Shown here: in pieces, positions 34,384 through 43,869 of the stretch
Layout: every line of letters begins with the position of its first letter
How positions within the stretch are numbered: position 1 is the stretch's first letter
From: Planctomycetes bacterium MalM25
Lineage (GTDB): Bacteria > Planctomycetota > Planctomycetia > Pirellulales > Lacipirellulaceae
Direction of reading: 5' to 3'
DNA: 64,000 nt
Assembly (NCBI GenBank): GCA_007745835.1
Contig: CP036424.1
Span: 4,451,968-4,515,967, forward strand
The notes under the pieces: generated by a model
The model's database searches: none
What the model was told of the DNA's origin: nothing
Seen by the model: the letters and a program-made list of their open reading frames with translations, nothing else
Made by a program: the position numbers and the translations under genes

Positions 34384-34839
34384 ATGCACCTGCTGCCCCA
34401 CAACACGACTTTCCAGCAAGCGACCGCCAAGGCGGCGCCGTGGGGGATCGCGCTCGGGGTCACGGGCGTGGCGGTGGCGGTCCTCACCGGGAACGCCCCG
34501 CTGCTGGCGAGCCTGACGCTGATCGGACTGGGGTCCGACGCCGACTTGGCCCGCCGGCTCCGCGAGGCGATCGCCGCCGAGGACGACCTGGCCGAGGCCT
34601 CCAACCCGGCGCTTGTCGCCGGGTTCATCCGCCGTGTCCACGCGGCGATGTACCTGCTGCTGGTCGTGTTCGCCTGGGCGTCGTTGTTGCACCTGACCGG
34701 CCAATCGGCCGAGGGCTTGGACGGCGCCCGCTGGTGGCTCGCCGGCGACCTGGCGGGCAGCGCGGCGATGGCTTTCGCCTACGCCCGGCTGGCCCGCCGG
34801 CAACACGGATCGCCCCCTCGGCTGGTTGATCGCCCTTAG
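34384..34839 (+). CDS. Hypothetical membrane protein
   Basis: Function not recognised. The ATG at 34384 gives 151 residues; hydrophobic segments are WGIALGVTGVAVAVLTG, LLASLTLIGLG, MYLLLVVFAWASLLHLTG and WLAGDLAGSAAMAFAYARL, so probably four helices. A charged middle (RRLREAIAAEDDLAEASNPA) separates the first and second pair. It begins 34 bp after the fusA terminator, so it needs its own promoter. Confidence 0.7.
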   Translation: MHLLPHNTTFQQATAKAAPWGIALGVTGVAVAVLTGNAPLLASLTLIGLGSDADLARRLREAIAAEDDLAEASNPALVAGFIRRVHAAMYLLLVVFAWASLLHLTGQSAEGLDGARWWLAGDLAGSAAMAFAYARLARRQHGSPPRLVDRP

Positions 34840-34992
34840 AGCCGGCTTCGGTTAATCGTAGCGGTTGGTCGGGCTGCGGCTTCGTTGGGCCGCGTTGACC
34901 TGCATCGACGAAGCACCGCTTCGCCTGCTTCGGTCGCCTTGCCCGACTCGCCTCGCCGACGACCTACTCGCTAAGAGGAACGGAAGCCTGCT

Positions 34993-36261
34993 CTAGCCGG
35001 CGGACTCGATCGCTCGGCGGTTCTCCCAGAGGTACAGCACGCGCTGCCGCGTGGGCGGGTGCGTCGATTCTTGCATGACCTCTTCCGGCGAGCGGCTCAG
35101 CAGGGCGGCCGGGTGGGCCCGCAGGGCGTCGACGACTTGGTCGATCTGCTGGGCCGACAGTTGGGTGGCTTCGCCCTCCCGGAGTGGCTTCGACCAGTCG
35201 ATCACGTGGGCGTTGTCGAGCTTGCGCCAGAGCGCCTTGATCTCGTCGAGGGCCTCCTCATCGACCTCCTCGTCGTTCAGGTACTCCAGCAGGCCGCGGA
35301 GCGAGAGCGTCTTGTTCCGCTGCTGCACCTCGCGGACGCTTTGGGCGAGCAGCCGCTCGGCCTCCTTGGCGTCGAGCTTGCCGAACGGCGCCAGCCGTTC
35401 GTACTCCTGCATCAGGTCGCCCGGGTCGAGGTCCTTGCGTTTCTTGCCAACCTCGAAACAGAAGCGCGTGATGCGGTTGGTGATCTCCGACTCGGCGGCG
35501 ATCTTCAGCAGCGCGTTCACGCCCTGCGGCACACCGGCCGCCCGCGCGCCGTGGTCGTCGCACAGGTGCTCGATGGCCCGCATGCTCGCCAGCGATTGCA
35601 CGCGGAGCCAGGCGAGCGCCCCCGCCGCAAAGAGGCCGAGCCCGAACACGCCGACCCAGCTCCAACGATCGACCACCGGCAGCAGCGCGAGCCCGACGGC
35701 CGCCACGAGGGTCAGGTTCAGCGCCTCCCAACGCGTCGAGCGGAGGTAGTAGCGGTCGCAGTGGCCCAGCTCGTGGCCGATGACGAACGCCAGCTCGTCG
35801 GGGCCCAGCACGTGGAGCGTCTGCCGATTGAGGTACACGCCGTCGACGCGCCCCAGCAACGCGTCGAGCCCCAGAGAGATGGCCGCCGCGTTGAGCGACT
35901 TGTCGCGGGTCAGGTAGACCGGGTACCGCCCGGGCGGCACGTCGAGGCGTTTCTCCACCTCACTCACCAGGGCCAACAGCGACTCGCGGTTGTGCTCCCC
36001 CAGGGTGGTCTCCGGGCGCAGGTCGTTCACGAGCTTCCGCTTGCGCCCGATCAGCGGGACCAGATCGAACAGGTAGCGCCCGAACAGGACCAGCAGGAAG
36101 ACCCCCGCGGGCGCCGGGTCGGCGAGGACGCGTTGCCAATCGGTGAACACGAGGGCGATCAGCACCACGGCGCCCCGCCACGCGAGGCCGGCCCCCGCGC
36201 CCGCGTTCGCCCGGTCGAGCAGCCGGAGCAGGTCGTCGCGCTGCAAGGTTTCCGTCGGCAT
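34993..36261 (-). CDS. M48 family metalloprotease
   Basis: Zinc membrane protease related to HtpX/Ste24. The ATG at 36259-36261 gives 422 residues. The zinc motif HELGH is at about residues 163-167 (AFVIGHELGHCDRYYLRSTR), and the second site RAIEHLCDDHGARAAG supplies the third ligand. Hydrophobic segments flank it (GAVVLIALVFTDW, VFLLVLFGRYLF, LVAAVGLALLPVV, FGLGLFAAGALAWL). The C-terminal extension of about 170 residues is charged and predicted helical. The upstream gene (AIM24-like) ends 39 bp before it on the same strand, suggesting an operon. Confidence 0.9.
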   Translation of the reverse strand: MPTETLQRDDLLRLLDRANAGAGAGLAWRGAVVLIALVFTDWQRVLADPAPAGVFLLVLFGRYLFDLVPLIGRKRKLVNDLRPETTLGEHNRESLLALVSEVEKRLDVPPGRYPVYLTRDKSLNAAAISLGLDALLGRVDGVYLNRQTLHVLGPDELAFVIGHELGHCDRYYLRSTRWEALNLTLVAAVGLALLPVVDRWSWVGVFGLGLFAAGALAWLRVQSLASMRAIEHLCDDHGARAAGVPQGVNALLKIAAESEITNRITRFCFEVGKKRKDLDPGDLMQEYERLAPFGKLDAKEAERLLAQSVREVQQRNKTLSLRGLLEYLNDEEVDEEALDEIKALWRKLDNAHVIDWSKPLREGEATQLSAQQIDQVVDALRAHPAALLSRSPEEVMQESTHPPTRQRVLYLWENRRAIESAG

Positions 36262-36299
36262 CGATCGCACCACGCTCTTGGGGGCTAAGCCAAGGGACG

Positions 36300-36992
36300 C
36301 TAAGTCGCGGCCTGGAAGATCCAAGCCAGCAACCCGCCCGCCATCGGGCGGCAGCGGGTCTGATAGTACACGGTCCCGGGACCCGTGTATCGGTTGACCA
36401 ACCCCTCGCCGGAGAAGAAGGAGTCCCGCAACGACTCGGTCGCCTTCACCAGTTGGTACTCGACCGTGTCCGAGAAGGCGACGACGTACTTGTTGTCGAT
36501 GACGAACCGCTCCCCCTCGGCCAGCTCGCGGCGGAGCACGGCGCCGTGGCTCGCGCAGAAGACCGAGCCCGACCCGGTGGCGTGCATGAGGAAGAGCCCC
36601 TTGGCGGCGAGCAGGCCGCGGGCGCCGCCGTACTTGACCGCGAGTTGCACGTCGGTCGTGCTGGCGAGGTAGACGCCTCGCGTCAGGTAGTAGCCCGAAT
36701 CCTCCCCGAGTTGCAGCGGGAAGATCTCGCCGATCGTCTCGGGCGCCAGGGTCAGTTGCTGGCCGTCCTCCTTGGCGGAGTAGACCGCGGCGAAGAGGGA
36801 TTCGCCCGTCAGCAGGTTACGCATGCCGCCGGACCAGCCGGAGGACTTTTGCTGCGCGCCCATCTTCGCCTGGACCGTGACGCGGGGCGTCATCGAGACC
36901 ATGGCGTGCGGCTGCGCGTAGATCGAGTCCCCCTCGTCGAGACGGACATCCAGGACCGAGAAGGTCGATCCACAAGCCACTTCAAAGTCCAT
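36300..36992 (-). CDS. AIM24/TIGR00266 family protein
   Basis: The 230 residues show the repeated beta-barrel-like pattern of the AIM24 family: LDEGDSIYAQPHAMVSMTP, MRNLLTGESLFAAVYSAKED, FCASHGAVLRRELAEGERFV and DNKYVVAFSDTVEYQLVKA, ending GTVYYQTRCRPMAGGLLAWI. The biochemical role is unknown in bacteria; the mitochondrial namesake affects membrane organisation. It sits between a small membrane protein and the M48 protease, all on the minus strand, so a membrane-related function is plausible. The start is the ATG at 36990-36992. Confidence 0.88.
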   Translation of the reverse strand: MDFEVACGSTFSVLDVRLDEGDSIYAQPHAMVSMTPRVTVQAKMGAQQKSSGWSGGMRNLLTGESLFAAVYSAKEDGQQLTLAPETIGEIFPLQLGEDSGYYLTRGVYLASTTDVQLAVKYGGARGLLAAKGLFLMHATGSGSVFCASHGAVLRRELAEGERFVIDNKYVVAFSDTVEYQLVKATESLRDSFFSGEGLVNRYTGPGTVYYQTRCRPMAGGLLAWIFQAAT

Positions 36993-37043
36993 CGACAGCG
37001 TCCCTTGTGCGGCTCGGCCTGGCCCAGCCAGACGCCGGAACGC

Positions 37044-37280
37044 CTAGTCCTCGACCCCGGGGCTGTACTTCTGCTTCATCAGGTAGCCGACCGCACCAAT
37101 CGCGAGCAGGCCGCCGAGGAAGATGAACAGCGCGTAGATACGCGGGATGCCGAGCACGTCCGCGATCGTGGTCACGATAATATCGTAGATCACAACCCGG
37201 ATGAACCACCCGACGATCCGACCGAATCCGCCGCCGCGGCGGGCTTCGGGCATCGGCAACCAGAAAGCGGCTTGCATCAT
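37044..37280 (-). CDS. Small membrane protein of unknown function
   Basis: Function not recognised. The ATG at 37278-37280 gives 78 residues with two hydrophobic stretches (IVGWFIRVVIYDIIVTTIAD and YALFIFLGGLLAIGAVGYLM) and a C-terminal charged KQKYSPGVED. A TTG at 37308-37310 would extend it. It is the first of three same-strand genes with the AIM24-like protein (51 bp away) and the M48 protease. Confidence 0.72.
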   Translation of the reverse strand: MMQAAFWLPMPEARRGGGFGRIVGWFIRVVIYDIIVTTIADVLGIPRIYALFIFLGGLLAIGAVGYLMKQKYSPGVED

Positions 37281-37467
37281 GACAAACTGCGGGGGACGAA
37301 AGTTGAACAAAGAGCCAGGCTCAAACGTAGGCCTGACCGATGTGAGGCCGCATTCTGCCCGTCATCGTTTGTGCTGTCCAGCTAAATCTCCAGCGGCGCG
37401 ACGCCTTGCCGTTATGATCGTTTCGCCGACCGACCCCCCCTGCCCCCGCAACTCGTTGAGGCCACCC

Positions 37468-38832
37468 ATGCCGTTCTCCCCGGCGCGTCTGCTCACCGCC
37501 CTAGTGGTTATCACCCCATTCGTCGCCTCGTCTGCGCTCGCCGAGGACTGGCCGCATTGGCGTGGTCCCGAGCACGACGGGGTGTGGCGCGAGGAGGGGA
37601 TCGTCGCCGCCCTCCCCGAAGGAGAGCTTGATTACACCTGGCGCGTCCCGTGCCACCTCGGCTACGCCGGCCCCGCGGTCGCCGACGGGAAGGTCTACCT
37701 CTTCGAGTACGAGCGGTCCGACGGCGACATCACCGACAACCCGGGCGCGCGCGACAAGCTGCAGGGGGTCGAGCGTCTCCGCTGCTTGAGCTCGGCGACC
37801 GGCGAGGAGCTGTGGAAGTACGAGTACGAGCGTGACTACTTCATCTCCTACCCGAGCGGACCGCGCTGCACGCCCACCGTCGACGGCGACCACGTCTACC
37901 TCCTCGGCCCCGAGGGCGACCTCACCTGCCTGAAGACCGCCGATGGCTCGTTCGTGTGGAAGAAGAGCTTCCCCAACGACTACAACGCCCCGACCCCCAT
38001 GTGGGGGCATTCCGCTCACCCGCTGGTGGACGGCGACACGCTCTACTGCCTGGTCGGCGGCGAGGGGAGCGTCGTCGTCGCGTTCGACAAGCTGACCGGC
38101 GAGGAGCGCTGGCGCGCCCTGTCGACGCCGCGCATGAACAACGAGGTTGGCTACTGCCCCCCCTCGATCGCGGTGATCGGCGGACAGCGCGTGCTGGTCG
38201 TCTTCCACCCCGAAGCGGTCTGCGGCCTCACGCTCGACGGGGGCGAGCAGCTCTGGAGCGTGCCGATCAAACCGGCCTACGGCATGTCGATCGCCCAGCC
38301 GAACGTCGTCGGCGATCGGATCTTCACGACCGGCTACGGCGGTCCGTCCGTCTTCTTCCGTCCCCCCGCGGGCGCGGGCGAGGCGGAGGTCCTCTGGTCG
38401 GGCGCGCCGAAGACCTCGGTCTCCGCCGCCAACCCGACGCCCACCGCCGACGCGACCGCCGAGGTCCTCTACGGCGTCGACGCGAACAGCAGCTCGCTCG
38501 CCGCGGTCGATCTGGCGACGGGCGAGCGGCTGTGGCAGACCCGTAAGCCGACACTCAACATCGAGGGCCGCACCCGCGCCCGGCACGGCACCGTCTTCCC
38601 CGTCCGACAGGGCGACACGGACCGCTTCTGGCTCGCCAGCGAGACGGGCGACCTGATCCTCGCGCGCCTCACGCCGGAGGCCTACGAGGAGCTGGGGCGC
38701 AAGCCGCTGCTCGAACCGACGGGCGACGCCTTCGGCCGCCCCGTCTGGTGGAGCCACCCGGCGTTCGCGGAGAAGTCGATCTTCGCGCGGAACGATAAAG
38801 AGCTGGTGCGTGTGAACCTGGCGGCGGAGTGA
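37468..38832 (+). CDS. PQQ-like beta-propeller repeat protein
   Basis: A 454-residue exported protein. The ATG at 37468 begins a signal peptide (MPFSPARLLTALVVITPFVA, then SSALAE). The mature start DWPHWRGPEHDGVW is the usual opening of planctomycete PQQ-like propellers. Blade motifs follow: SSATGEELWKYEYERDY, CLKTADGSFVWKKSF, FDKLTGEERWRAL, VDLATGERLWQTRKP. No residue pattern shows actual PQQ binding. It diverges from the small membrane protein gene and precedes uvrA by 125 bp. Confidence 0.88.
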   Translation: MPFSPARLLTALVVITPFVASSALAEDWPHWRGPEHDGVWREEGIVAALPEGELDYTWRVPCHLGYAGPAVADGKVYLFEYERSDGDITDNPGARDKLQGVERLRCLSSATGEELWKYEYERDYFISYPSGPRCTPTVDGDHVYLLGPEGDLTCLKTADGSFVWKKSFPNDYNAPTPMWGHSAHPLVDGDTLYCLVGGEGSVVVAFDKLTGEERWRALSTPRMNNEVGYCPPSIAVIGGQRVLVVFHPEAVCGLTLDGGEQLWSVPIKPAYGMSIAQPNVVGDRIFTTGYGGPSVFFRPPAGAGEAEVLWSGAPKTSVSAANPTPTADATAEVLYGVDANSSSLAAVDLATGERLWQTRKPTLNIEGRTRARHGTVFPVRQGDTDRFWLASETGDLILARLTPEAYEELGRKPLLEPTGDAFGRPVWWSHPAFAEKSIFARNDKELVRVNLAAE

Positions 38833-38957
38833 GCCACACGCCGAGTTCACAAGACCTCGCCGGCGGGTTAGGCTGACCCAATTCGCCGCCGGCCAGTGGG
38901 GTCGGTAGGGGAGTTTGGTCCTGCTAGCTGGCGTGCCGCACCGTGCCCGACACCACG

Positions 38958-41930
38958 ATGGATGACGCTCCGATGACTAGCGTCGTCGGCTCGCGCGAGG
39001 GAGCCGCTGGGAATGCAATCCGCATCCGCGGGGCGCGGGTGCACAACCTGCGCGGCGTGGATGTCGACATCCCGCGGAACCGGCTCGTCGTCATCACGGG
39101 TGTGTCGGGCAGCGGCAAGTCGTCGCTCGCTTTTGACACGCTGCTCGCCGAGGGGCAGCGGCAGTACATCGACTCGCTGAGCGTCTACGCCCGGCAGTTC
39201 TTCCAGCAGCGCGAGCGGCCCGACGTCGACCGCGTCGACGGCCTGCAACCCGCCGTGGCGATCGACCAGAGCCAGGGCTCGCACAGCCCACGCAGCACGG
39301 TCGGCACCATCACCGAGGTGCAGGACTACTTGCGGCTGCTCTACGCCCGCGCCGGACAGATGGCGTGCCCCGAGTGCGGCGATCCGATCACGCAGCAGAC
39401 AACCGACGAGATCGAGCAAGCGGTCGCTTCGCTGCCGCCCGACTCACGGGCGATGCTGCTCGCGCCGCTCGTCCACGGACGCAAGGGGAAGCACGCCGAG
39501 GTCCTCGAGCAGGCGCGCAAGGCGGGCTTCGTCCGGCTGCGGATCGACGGGCTCACCTACCCGATTGAGGACGTCCCCGAGCTGAAGGCGCAGAAGGTCC
39601 ACGAGATCGAGGCCGTGGTTGATCGACTCGTGCTGCGTGAAGGCATCGCGGCGCGGCTCACCGAGTCGGTCCGCCTCGCCGTGAAGCACGGCGAGGGGGT
39701 CGTGCGGGTCGTCTTCCAAACGCCCGAGGCGAAGGCCCGAGCGAACGGCGCCGGCAACGGCAACGGCAACGGGTCCGCCGCCGCTTACAACGCGGAGAGT
39801 GGCTGGGAGGAGCGGCTGTTCAACACCCGCTACTCGTGCCCCACGTGCAAGGTGGGCGTGGCGGAGGTGGAGCCCCGCACGTTCAGCTTCAACAGCCCGT
39901 ACGGCGCCTGCCCCGAGTGCGACGGCATGGGCCGCACCGAGGCGTTCGACCCGGAGCTGGTGCTGCCGAACCTGTCGAAGTCGCTCGCGGAAGGAGCGGT
40001 CGCCCCCTGGAAATCGGCCACGCCGGCGGGCCGGGCGAAGCGGCTGAAGGTGGTCGAGCCGCTGCTCGCCGCGCTGAAGGTCTCCGCCGACACGCCGCTC
40101 GACGCGTGGCCGCGTGGCGGGGTGCAGAAGCTACTCACCGGGGACGGCAAGGGCTTCGCCGGACTGCTCCTGCTGCTCGAAGAGGAGCGGCTCGCGACCA
40201 AGCGCGAGGCGACGCGCGACCGGCTCGACGCGTTCCGCGATTCGATCGTCTGCCCCGACTGCGAGGGCGCCCGGCTGCGCCCCGAGGGACGCAGCTGCCA
40301 GGTCGGCGGCAAACGCGTGTACGAAGCGACCGCGATGCCGATCGCCGAGGCGACCGAGTGGTTCGGCGGCCTGATCGACTCCGGCGCGTTCGACGAGGAC
40401 CGCCTGCCGATCGCCGAGCCGCTCGTGCGCGAGATCCACCGCCGGCTCGAGTTCCTCGCCAAGGCGGGCGTCGGGTACCTGACGCTCGACCGGTCGGCCG
40501 ACACGCTCTCCGGCGGCGAGCTGCAGCGCGTCCGGCTCGCGACCGGCGTGGGCAGCGGGCTGGTCGGCGTGATGTACCTGCTCGACGAGCCCTCCATCGG
40601 CCTGCACCCGCGCGACAACGACCGGCTGCTCGACGCGATCCGCGACCTCCGCCGGCAGGGGAACACGGTGATCGTCGTCGAGCACGACGAGGCGATCATC
40701 CGCGCGGCGGACTGGGTCATCGACATCGGCCCCGGCGCCGGAGCCCATGGCGGCCACCTGCTCACCGAAGGGACCCCCGACGACGTGGCCGCGTGCGAGG
40801 CGTCCGTCACGGGGGCGTACCTCTCCGGCGCGAGCCGCATTGAGACGCCCTCCAAACGCCGGGCCAACCAGCCCAAGACCGAGAAGCCGATCGCAAGCTG
40901 CCCCAAGCCGCGGCTCACGCTCACCGGCGCGACGCTCAACAACCTGCGGGGGGACGAGTTCGCCGCCCCGCTCGGCAAGCTGGTCGCCGTCACGGGGGTG
41001 AGCGGCAGCGGCAAGACGTCGCTCATCGTGGGCACGCTCGCCAGAGCGCTGGCGCGTCAGCTGAACAGCGCGGGCGCGAAGCCGGGGCCTTATGACAAGC
41101 TGTCGGGAGTCGAGGAGCTCGACCGTTTCGTCGAGATCGACCAGTCGCCGATCGGCCGCTCGCCCCGCTCGAACGCGGCGACTTACACGGGCGTGTTCGA
41201 CGAGGTCCGCAAGCTCTTCTCGAAGACCAAGCTCTCCCGCCAACGGGGCTACAAGCCGAGCCGGTTCAGCTTCAACGTGAAGGGGGGCCGCTGCGAGGAG
41301 TGCCAGGGGCAGGGCCAGCGCAAGATCGAGATGAACTTCCTGCCCGACCTGTACGTCCCCTGCGAAGCGTGCCAGGGCTCGCGTTTCAACCGGGCGACGC
41401 TCGCGGTGCGGTTCAAAGGGCACTCGATCGCCGACGTCCTCGATCGGCCGATCGAGGAGGTGCTCGAACTGTTCATCGACGCACCGGCCATCCACGCGCC
41501 GCTCGAAGCGCTGGTCGCCGTGGGGCTCGGCTACCTGTCGCTTGGCCAACCGGCCAACACCTTGTCGGGCGGCGAGGCGCAGCGTGTCAAACTGGCCGCC
41601 GAGCTGGGCGCGGCGGGGCGGTCCAGCGCGGACAAACAGCCACGAACGCTCTACCTGCTCGACGAACCGACCACCGGCCTGCACGCCGACGACGTCCGCC
41701 GGCTGCTCGGCGTGCTCGGTCGGTTGGTCGACGCGGGGGCGACGGTGCTGGTCATCGAGCACCAACTCGACGTGATGCGGCAGGCCGATTGGATCGTCGA
41801 CCTCGGCCCCGACGGCGGAGTCGGCGGGGGCCAGATCGTCGCCGCCGGCACGCCGGAGCACGTCGCCACGAAGGGCGTCGGGCCGACCAGTGAGTGGCTG
41901 GCGAAGGCGCTCGGGGATTCGGGCGTGTGA
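38958..41930 (+). CDS. uvrA: Excinuclease ABC subunit A
   Basis: DNA damage-recognition ATPase of nucleotide excision repair. About 990 residues from the ATG at 38958; a GTG at 38943 would add five, and an ATG at 38973 is also possible. Two Walker A motifs (TGVSGSGKSSLAFDTLLAEG and TGVSGSGKTSLIVG), two ABC signatures (TLSGGELQRVRLAT and TLSGGEAQRVKLAA), and zinc motifs CPTC...CPEC and CEEC...CEAC are present. An odd Gly/Asn repeat (NGAGNGNGNGS) lies in the N-terminal insertion. Length is somewhat above the usual 940. Planctomycetes may carry UvrA paralogues, so class assignment within the family is not certain. Confidence 0.93.
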   Translation: MDDAPMTSVVGSREGAAGNAIRIRGARVHNLRGVDVDIPRNRLVVITGVSGSGKSSLAFDTLLAEGQRQYIDSLSVYARQFFQQRERPDVDRVDGLQPAVAIDQSQGSHSPRSTVGTITEVQDYLRLLYARAGQMACPECGDPITQQTTDEIEQAVASLPPDSRAMLLAPLVHGRKGKHAEVLEQARKAGFVRLRIDGLTYPIEDVPELKAQKVHEIEAVVDRLVLREGIAARLTESVRLAVKHGEGVVRVVFQTPEAKARANGAGNGNGNGSAAAYNAESGWEERLFNTRYSCPTCKVGVAEVEPRTFSFNSPYGACPECDGMGRTEAFDPELVLPNLSKSLAEGAVAPWKSATPAGRAKRLKVVEPLLAALKVSADTPLDAWPRGGVQKLLTGDGKGFAGLLLLLEEERLATKREATRDRLDAFRDSIVCPDCEGARLRPEGRSCQVGGKRVYEATAMPIAEATEWFGGLIDSGAFDEDRLPIAEPLVREIHRRLEFLAKAGVGYLTLDRSADTLSGGELQRVRLATGVGSGLVGVMYLLDEPSIGLHPRDNDRLLDAIRDLRRQGNTVIVVEHDEAIIRAADWVIDIGPGAGAHGGHLLTEGTPDDVAACEASVTGAYLSGASRIETPSKRRANQPKTEKPIASCPKPRLTLTGATLNNLRGDEFAAPLGKLVAVTGVSGSGKTSLIVGTLARALARQLNSAGAKPGPYDKLSGVEELDRFVEIDQSPIGRSPRSNAATYTGVFDEVRKLFSKTKLSRQRGYKPSRFSFNVKGGRCEECQGQGQRKIEMNFLPDLYVPCEACQGSRFNRATLAVRFKGHSIADVLDRPIEEVLELFIDAPAIHAPLEALVAVGLGYLSLGQPANTLSGGEAQRVKLAAELGAAGRSSADKQPRTLYLLDEPTTGLHADDVRRLLGVLGRLVDAGATVLVIEHQLDVMRQADWIVDLGPDGGVGGGQIVAAGTPEHVATKGVGPTSEWLAKALGDSGV

Positions 41931-42026
41931 AGGTTGGGTTAAGGGCGGGGCGGCGGCGGCCTGAGACGGTTCGGACGGCTATATTGTGCGGCTCGCCCTC
42001 CCCCTCTCGCCACTGCTCTCGCCGCC

Positions 42027-43445
42027 ATGCCCGCCAGCCGCCGCCAATTCCTCCGCACCTCCGCCGCTTACGCCGCCGGCTTCGCCGGACTCCGCACGCT
42101 GATCCACCCGAGCGAGGCTTGGGGAGCGGCGGCCATCGCCGACGCGTCCGTCGGCTTCGGTGAGTTGGTCAGCGACCCCCAAGGGCTGCTCAGCCTGCCC
42201 GCTGGCTTCAAGTACCGGGTGGTCAGCCGCACGGGCGACGAGATGGCGGACGGCCTGCTGGTCTCCGGGGCGCCGGACGGCATGGCGACCTTCACCGGTC
42301 CCGACGGCCTGACGCTGCTGGTTCGCAACCACGAGACCAAGCCGGGCGACGCCGGCCCCTTCGGCGAGAACAACGAGCGGCTCGGCCGCGTCGCGAGCAA
42401 CCGCTTGTACGACGACGGCGCCGGCGTCACGCCGGGCGTCGGCGGGACCACGACCGTCGTCTACGACACGCGCAAGCAAGAGGTCGTCCGCCAGTTCCAA
42501 AGCCTCCTCGGCTCGGAGCGCAACTGCGCCGGCGGGCCGACCCCTTGGGGGAGCTGGATCACCTGCGAAGAGACGGTCGACCGCCCCGGCTTCTTGGACG
42601 ACCCGGACGACGACTTCACGGTCGTTAAGTCGCACGGCTACAACTTCGAGGTGCCCGCCACCGCGACGCCTTCGCTCGCCGACCCAATCCCGTTGGTCGA
42701 CATGGGCCGCATGCGTCACGAGGCGGTCGCCGTCCACCCCGAGTCGGGCTTGGTCTACGAGACGGAGGACGTCGATGACGGCGCCTTCTACCGCTTCCTC
42801 CCCAACCAGCCGGGCAAGCTCGTCGCCGGCGGCAAGCTGCAAGCGCTGGTCGTGAAGGGGCGGCCGTCGATCGACACGCGCAACTGGGATTCGCAGGAGG
42901 TCGCCGTCGGCGACCGGCTCCCGGTCGAGTGGGTCGAATTGGATCACCCCGAGTCCCCCGACGACGACCTGCGCTACCGCGCGTTCAACGCCGGCGCCGC
43001 GCGGTTCGCCCGCGGCGAGGGGATCTGGTGGGTCGCCGGTGGGGACGAGTCGGGCGCCATGTACTTCGCTTGCACGTCGGGCGGCGTGAAGCGGATCGGC
43101 CAGATCTGGAAGTACACGCCCAGCCCCGCCGAGGGCCAGCCGGCCGAAGCCTCCCAAGCCGGGACACTCGAGCTGTTCCTCGAGCCGAACGACTCGCGCT
43201 TGATCGAGAACGCCGACAACCTGACCGCCGCGCCGTGGGGCGACCTCGTGGTCTGCGAAGACCGCCAGGGGGACGTCGTGCGACTGGTCGGCGTGACCCC
43301 TCAAGGGGAGTGCTACACGTTCGCCCAGAACCACGTGCAGGGCGAGTTCGCCGGCGTCACGTTCAGCCCCGATGGATCGACGCTGTTCGTCAATCTCCAG
43401 ACCACCGGAATGACGCTAGCGATCACCGGCCCCTGGCGGGGGTAG
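42027..43445 (+). CDS. PhoX/DUF839-like secreted protein with Tat signal
   Basis: A 472-residue protein whose N-terminus SRRQFLRTSAAYAAG is a twin-arginine signal, so it is folded before export. The body follows the PhoX-like/DUF839 pattern: LLVRNHETKPGDAGPFGEN, GGTTTVVYDTRKQEVVRQF, CAGGPTPWGSWITCEETVD, YNFEVPATATP, MGRMRHEAVAVHPESGLVYE, TEDVDDGAFYRFLPNQPG and FAGVTFSPDGSTLFVNLQ. PhoX is a calcium/iron phosphatase; residues were not checked one by one, so phosphatase activity is inferred. It follows uvrA by 96 bp on the same strand. Confidence 0.87.
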   Translation: MPASRRQFLRTSAAYAAGFAGLRTLIHPSEAWGAAAIADASVGFGELVSDPQGLLSLPAGFKYRVVSRTGDEMADGLLVSGAPDGMATFTGPDGLTLLVRNHETKPGDAGPFGENNERLGRVASNRLYDDGAGVTPGVGGTTTVVYDTRKQEVVRQFQSLLGSERNCAGGPTPWGSWITCEETVDRPGFLDDPDDDFTVVKSHGYNFEVPATATPSLADPIPLVDMGRMRHEAVAVHPESGLVYETEDVDDGAFYRFLPNQPGKLVAGGKLQALVVKGRPSIDTRNWDSQEVAVGDRLPVEWVELDHPESPDDDLRYRAFNAGAARFARGEGIWWVAGGDESGAMYFACTSGGVKRIGQIWKYTPSPAEGQPAEASQAGTLELFLEPNDSRLIENADNLTAAPWGDLVVCEDRQGDVVRLVGVTPQGECYTFAQNHVQGEFAGVTFSPDGSTLFVNLQTTGMTLAITGPWRG

Positions 43446-43869
43446 CGATACCGGTTTGGCGTCATCTTGCAGGAGGCGTCTCTGCCGCCGATTGGAGTGA
43501 CTCTCGGCACGGCATTTACCCGCATCACACGATGCATGTGGAGCCCTATTGGGAGGGCGAGGCTCCCGCGGAGCCGGAAGCGGGTACCCGGGACCGGCTC
43601 CGCAGGAGCGTCGCCCTCCACAGGTTCCTTATCCTTCGCTCGGACCTTGAGGCCAGCAAGGGCTCGATTTAGGCCCATGCTCTCTTGCTAGGGGGACCAA
43701 ATCGGCGTCGGAGACACCTCCTACAGGGAGGAACGTCCCGATGAACGCCCCGCGGACGATTTGACCGATTTTTACCCGCCGGCCCGCATCCGAGCCCCGC
43801 GGACGGGCGAAACCGTGTTTGAGCGCTCAACTCAAACCACCCGTTTCGCCTCGAAAAATCGAGTCCATC
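43446..43869. other. spacer with inverted repeat upstream of fasciclin gene
   Basis: A 424-bp spacer holding the inverted-repeat element at 43551-43620 (listed separately) and, closer to the fasciclin gene, a perfect palindrome TTGAGCGCTCAA at 43818-43829 that could be an operator. No gene is seen. Confidence 0.4.
43551..43620. repeat. 70-bp inverted-repeat element
   Basis: Two arms of about 25 bp (starting GGGAGGGCGAGGCTCCCGCG and its imperfect complement ending CGTCGCCCTCCA) pair with about three mismatches around a perfect CGGGTACCCG core at 43581-43590. The same core occurs in the element at 20424-20524. I recall GGGAGGGCGAGGCTCC-type repeats as common in planctomycete genomes, which I could not check. 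Confidence 0.82.

Noticed and set aside
34993-37280. Interpretation as part of a LemA/M48 operon with the LemA gene at 14588
   Set aside because: The genes are 20 kb apart; no physical link in this window.
40131-41861. A 576-residue minus-strand frame
   Set aside because: Antisense shadow of uvrA, whose motifs on the plus strand are unambiguous.
43818-43829. Palindrome TTGAGCGCTCAA as an operator
   Set aside because: Short palindromes of this GC content arise by chance; kept only as a remark in the spacer entry.
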